Positions 1 to 6,361 are shown, numbered from the stretch's first letter. The stretch is DNA of 9,328 nt from an uncultured Eubacteriales bacterium (GCA_902775835.1 CACYNZ010000138.1:1-9328), one strand, 5' to 3'. Program-made: numbers and translations. The notes: generated by a model not told the origin, from the letters alone.

Positions 1-1482
1 ACCGTGCAGACCTCGCGCTCGTCCCATATGGAGAATTCCAGGTAATCCGTCTCATCAACGCCGAAGTCCTCAGGAAACGCCAGCATATCGGTCATATTCT
101 TCGGCATGCGCTTCAGTGCCGCCCAGGCAAAAAGGACAGCCACCAGAAGACAGCACAGGCCGTTGAGCACATTGGCAATATACAGGCCCGTCATTTTGAT
201 TGCCGGAATCAGCAGGAACGAAAAGGCGACGACAAACAGGGCACCATTGAGTATGGGCATGACCGTGGCAAACAGCTTTTTCTGCATGGTCTGCGCATAG
301 CAGGAAAAAGCCTGATTCATCACGGAGAACGGCATGCAGAACGGCAGGATCCGCAGTCCCATCACCGTCATCCCGTAAACCGGATCAGCCGGATCCCGGA
401 AAAACAGACGCGTCAGCGGCTCCGCAAGCAGACAGATGAGTGCTGCCACACAGAGGATAAACGGCAGAGCGCAGCGGCTCACCACCCGCATGATGTTCAC
501 GGTGGTCTGCCGGTCTTCCTCCCCGACGCTGAGACTGAACAGCATGCGGTCCACTGCCATCATGCCGAAGGGCAGTGACCAGAAAATCGCCATGACGGAG
601 TTGGATGCGGCAAAGGAAGACAGTCCGACGCTGCCCACATACTGAAGAATCAGGGCATTGACAATGAGACACCGGAACGTTTCCACAAACCGGGAAAGGG
701 AACCCGGATATCCCAGGAGCGCGATGTTTTTCGCTTCAGACCAGTCCAGACCTTTCAAAGAAAAGCTCAGCTCGGATTTTCCCTGCCAGTAATACGCGGC
801 CATGATCAGGAAGAATGCCCAGTTGGAAAGCGCTGAGGCCAGAGCCAGGCCGAAGACGCCCATCTGGAACACCATGACGAACAGGATATCCATGATCACA
901 TTCACCGCAATGCAGGCAAGCGTTGCCGTCATGGTCCTCCGGTTCTGGTTCTCCATGGACAGGAAAGCAAACAGCTGCTGTCCGAATCAGACCCGGAATG
1001 CCGACAGCCTGCCCCAGGAAATAGGCGTTCAGCGCACTTCTCTCCGCCGCATCAGGTGCCAGTACCTGTGTCCAGTTCATGGAAGCGCCGAGAATCATCA
1101 GAACGGATGTGACACCGGAGATCAGAATGGAAAAAGCCAGATCCACACGGAACACATTCTTCAGCTCCCTGCCCTGATTCCGGCCCATATATCTACCGTA
1201 CAGGACCTGGGCGCCGCTGACCAGCATCATGCTGACCGCGTAGAGAAAATGATTGAACGGCCCGAACATGCCGATGGCCGTCATGGCCGTCTTGCCAATC
1301 ACATTGCTGGCACAGATGCTGTCCACAATGCCGTTCACGGCATTGATGACAATCAGCAGGAACTGATACGGAAGAAGCTGAAAATACTGCCGCCTGAGCA
1401 TCCGATACCCGGCTGACATCGGTTCTGACACAGGCTTTTCCTGTACAGCCTTTCCTGATCCGTTTTCCTTTGTTCCTGACAT
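1..1482 (-). pseudogene. MATE-family multidrug/Na+ antiporter-like transporter, frameshifted, C-terminus off window
   Basis: Integral membrane protein of the MATE (multi-antimicrobial extrusion) type, expected to export small molecules using an Na+ or H+ gradient. Starting at ATG 1482 (AAGGAG at 1491-1496, 8-base spacer), residues 1-166 read as a normal MATE N-half, for example NAVNGIVDSICASNVIG and SGAQVLYGRYMGRNQGREL, up to GIPGLI. The frame then breaks near 984. The next frame gives QQLFAFLSMENQNRRTM and continues without a stop to base 1 through further hydrophobic segments. If not rejoined, the first frame runs into about 80 residues of nonsense and stops at 736. One extra base or two missing bases explain the break; sequencing error and true mutation cannot be told apart. 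The hydrophobic part ends near residue 462, which is normal for the family, but at least 30 polar residues follow. The gene lies 71 bases downstream of the aldo/keto reductase with no terminator seen, so co-transcription is likely. Substrate unknown. Confidence 0.85.
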
Positions 1483-1553
1483 GTCAAACGCTCCTTGTCA
1501 TGGTTTCCTTTCTTCCTGCCGGCCAGGGAACTGTGCCCGGAGCTGCGTCTGCC

Positions 1554-2747
1554 TCAGGTTTTTGACCGTGATCTGCGCAGCATGAATTTCCTCGCCACGT
1601 TAATCCCGATCCTGAACGGAAGCGGTCTGAGCTCACGGTCAGCTTCCTTCAGCTTTTCCCGGATCGGAATGCTCTGGGGACAATGCTTTTCACACTTTCC
1701 GCACCCTATGCACTGCGTGGCAAACGGCGGTTCCCGGGTGAGCCCCACACTCTGGGCAAACTCGAATCTGCCTTCCCACTTTGAATCCGTGTACATGGCA
1801 TTGTAGCACCGGAAGATGCCGGGGATGTCCACACCCTGAGGACAGGGCATGCAGTAGCGGCATCCGGTACAGCCCACTTTTTCCTTCTCACGGATAATCT
1901 TTTTGACCTGCTCAAGGGCAGCACAGTCACCGTCCCCAAGATTCCCGGCGCCCGCCCCGGAGGCGATCCTGCAGTTTTCCTCCACCATGTCCAGCGAATT
2001 CATGCCGGAAAGCACCACTGTCACTTCCGGCTGATTGTACAGCCAGCGGAAGCCCCATTCGGCAGGGCTCCAGTCCGGATGCGCCTGGCGCATGGCTGTT
2101 TCGGCCTGTTCCGGCACTTTGGCCAGCTTTCCGCCGCGGAGCGGTTCCATGATGATCACCGGAATTCCCTTTTCTGCCGCGGCGTGCAGGCCGCGTACGC
2201 CGGCCTGGGACACTTCATCGATATAGTTGTACTGAATCTGGCAGAAGTCCCAGTCATACGCGTTCAGAATTTTCAGGAAATTGTCTGTATTTCCATGATA
2301 GGAAAACCCGATATTCCGTATCTGTCCCCGTTCCTTTTTCTCCCGGATCCATTCCAGAATGCCGATCTTCTGCAGTTTTTCACACTGCACAATGTCCGTC
2401 AGATGATGCATCAGGTAATAATCCACGTATCCGGTGCGAAGCCTGGAAAGCTCCTCGTCAAAATAGCGGTCAATGGCTGCGCGGCTGGAAATCAGGTACT
2501 GGGGAAGCTTGGTGGCGATGTGGATCTTTTCACGCATGTGGTTGCGCTCGAAAATCTCTCCGATCGTCGCTTCACTGTCATCGTAGACATATGCGGTATC
2601 AAAATAATTTACGCCAAGCTCATAGGCCCTGAGGATTTCTTTTTCCGCTTTTTCCAGATCCGTCTTCCGGCCCTTGCGGGTAAAACGCATGCACCCGAAT
2701 CCCAGCATGGAAAGCTCATTCCCATTGCGGTCTGTTCTGTACAGCAT
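1554..2747 (-). CDS. Aldo/keto reductase with C-terminal two-[4Fe-4S] ferredoxin domain
   Basis: Cytoplasmic oxidoreductase of the aldo/keto reductase superfamily, 397 residues, in the subgroup that carries a ferredoxin-like C-terminus. Residues 1-270 form the (beta/alpha)8 barrel. The catalytic tetrad is visible as D50 and Y55 (FDTAYVYDDSE), K80 (HIATK) and H114 (YYLMHHL). Two cysteine clusters follow: C293, C296, C299, C302 in CTGCRYCMPCPQGVDIP, and C346, C349, C352, C356 in CIGCGKCEKHCP. Each should bind one [4Fe-4S] cluster, so electron exchange with a ferredoxin is possible. The start at 2747 gives the family-typical MLYRTDRNGNELSMLGFGCM, with AGGAAG seven bases upstream; ATG 2753 (MAM...) is an alternative. 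The frame extends to ATG 2807, but that codon overlaps the candidate -35 box, so it is not the start. The gene has its own promoter and is followed by the MATE gene. The substrate is unknown. Confidence 0.93.
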   Translation of the reverse strand: MLYRTDRNGNELSMLGFGCMRFTRKGRKTDLEKAEKEILRAYELGVNYFDTAYVYDDSEATIGEIFERNHMREKIHIATKLPQYLISSRAAIDRYFDEELSRLRTGYVDYYLMHHLTDIVQCEKLQKIGILEWIREKKERGQIRNIGFSYHGNTDNFLKILNAYDWDFCQIQYNYIDEVSQAGVRGLHAAAEKGIPVIIMEPLRGGKLAKVPEQAETAMRQAHPDWSPAEWGFRWLYNQPEVTVVLSGMNSLDMVEENCRIASGAGAGNLGDGDCAALEQVKKIIREKEKVGCTGCRYCMPCPQGVDIPGIFRCYNAMYTDSKWEGRFEFAQSVGLTREPPFATQCIGCGKCEKHCPQSIPIREKLKEADRELRPLPFRIGINVARKFMLRRSRSKT

Positions 2748-2778
2748 GGCCATACTTCCTTTCCTTTTGCTGAAAAGA

Positions 2779-2807
2779 AGTGTAATCATTAGCTTTCCAA
2801 ACGTCAA
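2779..2807 (-). promoter_or_regulatory. Sigma-A-type promoter of the aldo/keto reductase gene
   Basis: On the minus strand TTGACG (2807-2802, 5 of 6 matches to TTGACA) is separated by exactly 17 bases from TACACT (2784-2779, 4 of 6 matches to TATAAT). Transcription would begin near 2772, giving a leader of about 20 to 25 bases that contains the AGGAAAGGAAG ribosome site. This argues for translation from 2747 or 2753 rather than 2807. The MATE gene probably depends on this promoter too. No terminator is visible between the upstream glycohydrolase stop (2862) and this promoter, so readthrough is possible. Confidence 0.6.
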
Positions 2808-2861
2808 TGGCGCATGTGCTTATATTGGCTAAACAATTTCATTGCATACCGTCTTCATTCT

Positions 2862-3686
2862 TCAGTTCTCCAGACCATACAGGTCTGTGCCGTACTCCAG
2901 ATAGTAATCAAAGCGTTCCGCGACAAACGTCATGGAATACGCCAGGCGTTTCCTGCATTCCTCCTTAAGCGGAGCAGGCACGCCCCAGAAAGCTTCCGCC
3001 ATGCTGCCCGTAATGCAGGTGAGCGTATCACAGTCTCCGCCGAGGGATACGGCATTACGGACCGCATCCTCAAAATCCGTCCCTTCCAGAAAAGCGGTCA
3101 CAGCTTCCGGCACCGTATGTGCACAGTCCGGGAAATACCTGTACTCCGGGCGGATTTCGTCACAGGTGCGGCTCAGATTATATCCGAATTCCCGGGTGAT
3201 ATAGTCTCGTATTTCATCCTTGCCGCTTCCCGTGCGCGCCAGATAGATGGCACTGGCCACGGCTTCCGCGCCGCGGATGCCCTCCGGATGGTTATGGGTG
3301 ACTTCCGCCGTCAGCACGGCGGCGTGACGCGTCTCCTCCAGTGTCTTATACAGCCATCCCGCCGAAGACACACGCATGGCAGAACCGTTTCCATAGCTTC
3401 CGTACGGCTTTGGATGCATCTTTTTCAGCCATTTCCAGAAGGCCGTGCCATACCCGGCATCCGGAAACCTTCTGCCCCATTTCTTCATGGACTGCACCAG
3501 CGCCGAACAGATTTCCTCATCCGTTCCGCCCATGCTTTCCATCAGGGCATCTGCCACCGCTATGGTCATGACCGTATCGTCCGTATACGTGGATTCCTTT
3601 ATGAAAAGCGGAAAATCCTTGGTCTTTTTCCCGCCGCCAAACTCATACGGCGAACCGATGATATCACCGAGTATGGCTCCATACAT
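2862..3686 (-). CDS. ADP-ribosylglycohydrolase family protein (DraG-like fold)
   Basis: Member of the ADP-ribosylglycohydrolase (DraG/ARH) family, 274 residues, close to the usual length. Family enzymes use two Mg2+ or Mn2+ ions to remove ADP-ribose from modified targets, but many bacterial members have no known substrate. Both metal-binding segments are present: T35-D36-D37 in TYTDDTVMTIAVADALM near the N-terminus and G216-G217-D218-C219-D220-T221 (GGDCDTLTC) near the C-terminus. The start MYGAILGDIIGSPYEF (GDIIGSPYE is characteristic) and the central NGSAMR (100-105) and HNHPEG (131-136) also fit. The frame is open to 3824, but ATG 3686 follows a very strong AAAGGAGGG with a 9-base spacer and gives the family N-terminus. 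No ADP-ribosyltransferase or macrodomain gene lies in the window, so the biological target is not indicated. The DUF1349 gene lies 161 bases upstream and the aldo/keto reductase downstream. Confidence 0.93.
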   Translation of the reverse strand: MYGAILGDIIGSPYEFGGGKKTKDFPLFIKESTYTDDTVMTIAVADALMESMGGTDEEICSALVQSMKKWGRRFPDAGYGTAFWKWLKKMHPKPYGSYGNGSAMRVSSAGWLYKTLEETRHAAVLTAEVTHNHPEGIRGAEAVASAIYLARTGSGKDEIRDYITREFGYNLSRTCDEIRPEYRYFPDCAHTVPEAVTAFLEGTDFEDAVRNAVSLGGDCDTLTCITGSMAEAFWGVPAPLKEECRKRLAYSMTFVAERFDYYLEYGTDLYGLEN

Positions 3687-3695
3687 ATTCGCATG

Positions 3696-3704
3696 CCCTC
3701 CTTT
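3696..3704 (-). promoter_or_regulatory. Strong ribosome binding site fixing the glycohydrolase start
   Basis: Minus strand reads AAAGGAGGG, a near-perfect match to the 16S rRNA 3' end, nine bases before ATG 3686. It is the best ribosome site in this part of the window and excludes the upstream in-frame ATG at 3824, whose 46 extra residues have no family resemblance. Confidence 0.75.
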
Positions 3705-3743
3705 GCTGCATGACATCCGTATCTTTCCTGTCTTCTCCCGTCT

Positions 3744-3762
3744 TTTCACACACTGCGTGAAA
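3744..3762. promoter_or_regulatory. Inverted repeat TTTCAC-N7-GTGAAA upstream of the glycohydrolase gene
   Basis: Perfect 6-base arms (TTTCAC at 3744-3749, GTGAAA at 3757-3762) separated by seven bases, in the 161-base gap between the DUF1349 stop and the glycohydrolase start, centred 67 bases upstream of ATG 3686. The size and position would fit a repressor site. Six-base arms also arise by chance, no good -35/-10 pair was found beside it, and no regulator gene is in view, so this is tentative. Confidence 0.25.
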
Positions 3763-3847
3763 TATCCGGAATGCAAAAAGTGAACCGCCTGCCCGAAGAA
3801 GTTTTCTCCCGGCATCCGGCCCACTTGCTCTGTCTCCTGGGAACGAT

Positions 3848-4447
3848 TCAGTCCGGCTGCTGCCCGTCATGCGCCTTCCACATGCACGCTCCGAGCGACA
3901 TGTCGGAAAACACAGCTGTAAATGACGAGTCTTCCGGCGAGCAGGCATACACCCCGAAGCGTATGCTTCCGCCGCCCTCCAGCATGTGGCAGATCCGCAT
4001 CTGCTTCCACTTCTTTCCGTCATCCGAGCATTCAATGCAGTAGTCGTCCTCACGCCGGCTCAGACGGTACCACATGCTTTTCAGTCCGGCGGGCACCTCC
4101 GTGGTCGCCCAGTCTGAATACCCATGATTGGTCACCACGCTGCCCAGATGCTGAAACGTTTCGTTCTCATACTCGACAGAGCCCTTCAGCCAGTTTTCAC
4201 TGTCAAGATACATGACAATCCCGCACTGATCAAACCGGTGATGACTTTCCTCGAAGGAGGTTTTCACCACAAAGCTGAAATACCGCTCATCGGTCTCCAT
4301 CTGAAACACCGGTGCATTGTCATTCCTGAAATGGTAATACGTTCTCTGCCACAGGTCCGTATGCGGCCGCGTGGTAATCCGGATTTCCTGGTCCCCTGCC
4401 TCAAATGCTTCCGGTTCCCTGGTCCAGTGAAACAAAGACAGATCCAT
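3848..4447 (-). CDS. DUF1349 family protein, concanavalin A-like fold
   Basis: Protein of 199 residues resembling the DUF1349 family (some members are labelled 'regulation of enolase protein 1'), which adopts a concanavalin A/glucanase-like jelly roll. Family-typical pieces are FHWTREPEAFE at the N-terminus, a central FDQCGIVMYLDSENWLK (72-88), RREDDYCIECSDDGKKW (131-147) and FGVYACSPEDSSFTAVFSD (164-182). There is no signal peptide or membrane segment, so it should be cytoplasmic. The fold is shared with carbohydrate-binding modules, which allows a sugar-binding role, but no function is established and none can be read from motifs. The start at 4447 follows AAGGAG with a 6-base spacer; the frame is open to 4504, but the extra residues (Cys/Arg-rich) look non-coding. 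It lies 92 bases downstream of the SH3-like secreted gene on the same strand, with no convincing promoter between them. Confidence 0.87.
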   Translation of the reverse strand: MDLSLFHWTREPEAFEAGDQEIRITTRPHTDLWQRTYYHFRNDNAPVFQMETDERYFSFVVKTSFEESHHRFDQCGIVMYLDSENWLKGSVEYENETFQHLGSVVTNHGYSDWATTEVPAGLKSMWYRLSRREDDYCIECSDDGKKWKQMRICHMLEGGGSIRFGVYACSPEDSSFTAVFSDMSLGACMWKAHDGQQPD

Positions 4448-4487
4448 CCGTTTCTCCTTCCTTCCGCATCCCGGCCCACGCCGGCAG

Positions 4488-4509
4488 GGACAGCTTTGAT
4501 CCACTGTCC
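4488..4509. repeat. GGACAG-N10-CTGTCC inverted repeat between two minus-strand genes
   Basis: Six-base perfect arms (4488-4493 and 4504-4509) around a 10-base loop, in the 92-base gap between the SH3-like gene stop (4540) and the DUF1349 start (4447). In RNA this would be a modest hairpin. No T-run follows on either strand, so it is not a standard intrinsic terminator. It might be an mRNA-stability or partial-termination hairpin, or chance. Confidence 0.25.
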
Positions 4510-4539
4510 GCTTATGATGTTTCCTTTTCCGGTTCAGGA

Positions 4540-5130
4540 TCAGGAAAGATCGATATTCCCGGTGGGAATCCAGCTGCGGAACACAGCATTGTTATAGTAG
4601 CATTCCACCTGATAATACCCGTTCTCTGCCGAGATCACCGCCACCTGGGTCCCACGTCCCATGGTCCGGTCGGAATAGGTGGCATAGTTTGTCCCGGGCC
4701 CATACTTGGGATTTACAGCTGTGTTCAGGGTACCATATCCGATGAACCGGGTCAAATCCTCCTCAGGAATCCGCGCCAGATCCGCCTGGCTCAGGCTCAG
4801 GCGTTTGACCCCGGTATATGCACGGCGCAATGCGCCGCCATAGGCGAATTCCACCTGTGCCCACTGTACGCCGCCATTGTCAAAAGCCCTGGAAATCACC
4901 CGGACATACGTGCCCCGCATTTTATACGATCCGCAGCCCGTATAGGTGGTGGAAGGGCCGCTGCGCGTAGCCAGATCTTCGATCAGGACCGCCTGCATTC
5001 CGTACCCCGAATAGGAAGAAGCCGGTGACTGGGCTCCGCCGCCGGGCACAGTCCAGCTCCCCGCCAGCGCGCACGAATTTCCCAGACACATCATAAGGGC
5101 TGCAAACAGGCACATCATTTTTCTCATCAT
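4540..5130 (-). CDS. Secreted protein with two bacterial SH3-like segments
   Basis: Exported protein of 196 residues. Residues 1-23 form a signal peptide: MMRK, then a hydrophobic core, with a likely signal peptidase I site after ALA (21-23). The Cys at 20 does not sit in a good lipobox. The mature part has two related segments of SH3b type: residues 47-98 with LATRSGPSTTY and later WAQVEF, and residues 132-195 with NPKYGPGTNYATYSD and later YYQVECYY...SWIPTGNI. The (S/Y)GPxTxY turn followed by a GxYVRVI or GTQVAVI strand and a W/Y-x-QVE strand is the usual SH3b pattern. Such modules commonly bind cell wall peptides or glycans, so a wall-associated role is likely, but there is no catalytic domain here. 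The start codon is the first of two adjacent ATGs (5130, 5127); the ribosome site (GGGAG, 9 bases upstream) is moderate. No partner is evident. Confidence 0.85.
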   Translation of the reverse strand: MMRKMMCLFAALMMCLGNSCALAGSWTVPGGGAQSPASSYSGYGMQAVLIEDLATRSGPSTTYTGCGSYKMRGTYVRVISRAFDNGGVQWAQVEFAYGGALRRAYTGVKRLSLSQADLARIPEEDLTRFIGYGTLNTAVNPKYGPGTNYATYSDRTMGRGTQVAVISAENGYYQVECYYNNAVFRSWIPTGNIDLS

Positions 5131-5236
5131 ACAGGAACACTCCCATCTCCATATTATTCAGCATGCAGGTCTGCTTTATCGCATCTTCCACTGCTTTCAT
5201 GAATATACGACACCAAGGAGAAGAAAAAGTTCCTGA

Positions 5237-5248
5237 AAAAACCGGTTT
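5237..5248. promoter_or_regulatory. Palindrome AAAACCGGTTTT, candidate operator upstream of the SH3-like gene
   Basis: Perfect 12-base palindrome in an AT-rich stretch about 107 bases upstream of ATG 5130 and about 30 bases upstream of a -10-like TATATT. Its central ten bases, AAACCGGTTT, are identical to the centre of the 18-base palindrome at 6344-6361. I found no other copy of this ten-base core in the window. The position would suit a regulator acting on the SH3-like gene. Its outer positions do not match the longer palindrome. Confidence 0.35.
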
Positions 5249-5302
5249 TCTCCAGAAAAAATTTTCTTTCGTGATTTCTCCTGCGAAATCTGTGCATCAG
5301 AA

Positions 5303-5326
5303 AAGCCGTACAGAGCGCACGGCCTT
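5303..5326 (-). terminator. Weak intrinsic-terminator-like hairpin downstream of the lipocalin-like gene
   Basis: On the minus strand AAGGCCGT (5326-5319) can pair with ACGGCTTT (5310-5303, allowing one G-U pair and taking the first loop-side A-U as closing), leaving a loop of about eight bases; TTTTCT overlaps and follows the 3' arm. It lies about 130 bases after the stop at 5458 and before the SH3-like gene's presumed promoter area, which is a sensible place to end the transcript. The stem is short and the U-run is shared with the stem, so the call is weak. Confidence 0.3.
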
Positions 5327-5417
5327 CCCATAGAATCCTGATTCGAGGGGGATGACGGACACGGGTTCTTCCTTCGCGCATGATCAGGAAGCGTTCCTGT
5401 CATGCAAGGCGCATCAG

Positions 5418-5437
5418 ACTCTGCAGATACGCAGAGT
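5418..5437. repeat. ACTCTGC-N6-GCAGAGT hairpin just after the lipocalin-like gene
   Basis: Perfect 7-base inverted arms (5418-5424 and 5431-5437) with a 6-base loop, starting about 20 bases beyond the stop codon of the minus-strand lipocalin-like gene (5458). No T-run follows, so it is not a complete intrinsic terminator, but a 3' hairpin here could protect the mRNA end or act together with the weaker element at 5303-5326. Confidence 0.35.
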
Positions 5438-5457
5438 AATGCACTGCCGGAAGCGTA

Positions 5458-6174
5458 TTATTCGGCAGGCTCCACCTTGTCCAGATACAGGGCAATGGGG
5501 GTCCCATTCAGATTAATGCTCATAAGGAGCTTGCCCTGATCCGTGCTTTCAAGCATCCGGATCACAGGATCACCGCCGTTATCGCCGGGCCGGCTCATCA
5601 CAAGCTTGCCCTCCTGAAGCTCGGTGGTGAATTCCTTGCAGTTTTCCATGTCCTCAAGGCTTGCCGCGACAGAAGCCTTGCCCGCTTCAATGACCGCAGC
5701 CATATTGAAAATAGCGAACTTTTCCGGCACCGCATTCATCGGCAGCAGTGCACCATTCATGCCGATGGTGCTCACGACCCATGTGCCGAAGAAGTCTTCC
5801 TCGCTCTCGGCAGCCACAGCCTGAGGGATCACGACAGCCGCTTCCTCACGGCCGAACGTGAGCAGCGTGCCATCGAGAAGCGTGGTCTTCAGTGTGCCGT
5901 CGCTCACCTCAAAATTCTCATCTTCACCGTCCATGGTGAGCGTAAGCGTGCTTCCGTCGAGCTTCCAGGAAGCTTCCTTGTCGCCGGCAGGCTGGGAAAC
6001 CACGCCGGTGCCGTCTTCATTCAGAGTAATGGTCATGCTCATGCCGATAGCTGCGGGATTGAGCCCGGCCGCCTCCACAAGATACCAGATACCGGTTACC
6101 GTCTCTTCAGCCATGGCGGGAACAAGCATGCAGACCATCAAAACGGCCATAATAATAGAAACCAGTTTTTTCAT
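5458..6174 (-). CDS. Secreted protein with two lipocalin-like repeats
   Basis: Exported protein of 238 residues. Residues 1-22 are a classical signal peptide (MKKLVSIIMAVLM... ending AMA), with cleavage before E23 and no lipobox. Residues 25-108 read as a small lipocalin-like beta-barrel module: GIWYLVEAAGLNPAAIGM, MTITLNEDGTG, then ASWKLDGSTLTLTMDG and GTLLTF. Residues 127-235 start again with FFGTWVVSTIGMNGALLPM and continue with alternating strands to the end, so the protein is probably a tandem pair. A G-x-W signature opens each module. Such proteins are common among exported proteins of gut Clostridia and their ligands are unknown. The start at 6174 follows AAAGGAG with a rather long 11-base spacer; the frame is open to 6501, but upstream codons lie across the divergent control region and lack a signal peptide. 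A candidate promoter is at 6248-6276. Confidence 0.85.
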   Translation of the reverse strand: MKKLVSIIMAVLMVCMLVPAMAEETVTGIWYLVEAAGLNPAAIGMSMTITLNEDGTGVVSQPAGDKEASWKLDGSTLTLTMDGEDENFEVSDGTLKTTLLDGTLLTFGREEAAVVIPQAVAAESEEDFFGTWVVSTIGMNGALLPMNAVPEKFAIFNMAAVIEAGKASVAASLEDMENCKEFTTELQEGKLVMSRPGDNGGDPVIRMLESTDQGKLLMSINLNGTPIALYLDKVEPAE

Positions 6175-6247
6175 CGTTGGATATTCTCCTTTCGTGGTTG
6201 CAAACAGGCAAACATCTGTTTTCCCGTCTTCACCCTCCTCCGAAGAT

Positions 6248-6276
6248 ATCATTCTCAAAGAGGACACCCTTGGCAA
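6248..6276 (-). promoter_or_regulatory. Candidate promoter of the lipocalin-like gene
   Basis: Minus strand TTGCCA (6276-6271, 5 of 6 to consensus) lies 17 bases from AATGAT (6253-6248, 4 of 6). Transcription would start near 6241 and give a leader of about 65 bases to ATG 6174. It sits back to back with the candidate plus-strand promoter at 6285-6313. Confidence 0.45.
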
Positions 6277-6284
6277 CTCTTTCT

Positions 6285-6313
6285 TTGGAAGATCAGGGTG
6301 ATCTGTACATATT
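6285..6313 (+). promoter_or_regulatory. Candidate promoter of the isomerase gene
   Basis: TTGGAA (6285-6290) and CATATT (6308-6313), each 4 of 6 to the sigma-A consensus, are separated by 17 bases. The start would be near 6320, which places the 18-base palindrome about 25 bases downstream of the start site, a position at which a bound repressor could block elongation, and leaves a leader of about 168 bases to ATG 6488. The boxes are weak, so another start is possible. Confidence 0.35.
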
Positions 6314-6343
6314 CCAGACAGACCTGGGCAGTATGCACGCTTA

Positions 6344-6361
6344 TCTGAAACCGGTTTCAGA
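6344..6361. promoter_or_regulatory. Perfect 18-base palindrome, LacI/GalR-type operator candidate
   Basis: TCTGAAACCGGTTTCAGA is a perfect palindrome. Its inner part, TGAAACCGGTTTCA, has the form typical of LacI/GalR-family operators: even-length dyad, central CG step and TGAAA half-sites (the catabolite site bound by CcpA has a related layout). It lies 127 bases upstream of the isomerase ATG in a divergent control region, consistent with sugar-responsive control of the isomerase gene and possibly of the lipocalin-like gene. In RNA it could also fold into a 7-base-pair stem with a CCGG loop. No regulator gene is in the window. Confidence 0.6.

Larger units (their letters stand above)
5131..5457. 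other. Non-coding gap of 327 bases between two minus-strand secreted-protein genes
   Basis: No convincing gene is present; open frames here lack a ribosome site and family resemblance. From the lipocalin-like gene stop towards the SH3-like gene the gap holds a 7-base-stem hairpin (5418-5437), a weak terminator-like hairpin (5303-5326), an AT-rich patch with the palindrome AAAACCGGTTTT (5237-5248) and the near-palindrome AGAAAAAATTTTCT (5253-5266), and a -10-like TATATT on the minus strand (5207-5202) without a good -35. The AT-rich stretch contrasts with the GC-rich surroundings and is the likely promoter area of the SH3-like gene. Confidence 0.5.

Noticed and set aside
736..984. Continuation of the first MATE frame to a stop at 736
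   Set aside because: The residues after GIPGLI (starting RTAAVCFPVHGEPEPED) are nonsense in MATE terms, while the neighbouring frame keeps clear membrane segments.
2814..3713. Plus-strand frame of 299 residues opposite the glycohydrolase gene
   Set aside because: It covers nearly the whole real gene on the other strand, has low-complexity Arg/His-rich composition, no recognisable domain and no ribosome site; a shadow frame.
4922..5200. Minus-strand frame beginning MKAVEDAIKQ upstream of and overlapping the SH3-like gene
   Set aside because: Its first 20 to 30 residues look plausible, but it has only a weak upstream AAGGAG-like match, overlaps the well-supported signal peptide gene in another frame for most of its length, and its C-terminal half is shadow-type sequence.
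6295..6307. AGGGTGATC resembling the start of a T-box motif (AGGGTGG)
   Set aside because: The rest of the T-box consensus (NACCGCG) does not follow, and it lies over 100 bases from the terminator and within the candidate promoter spacer.
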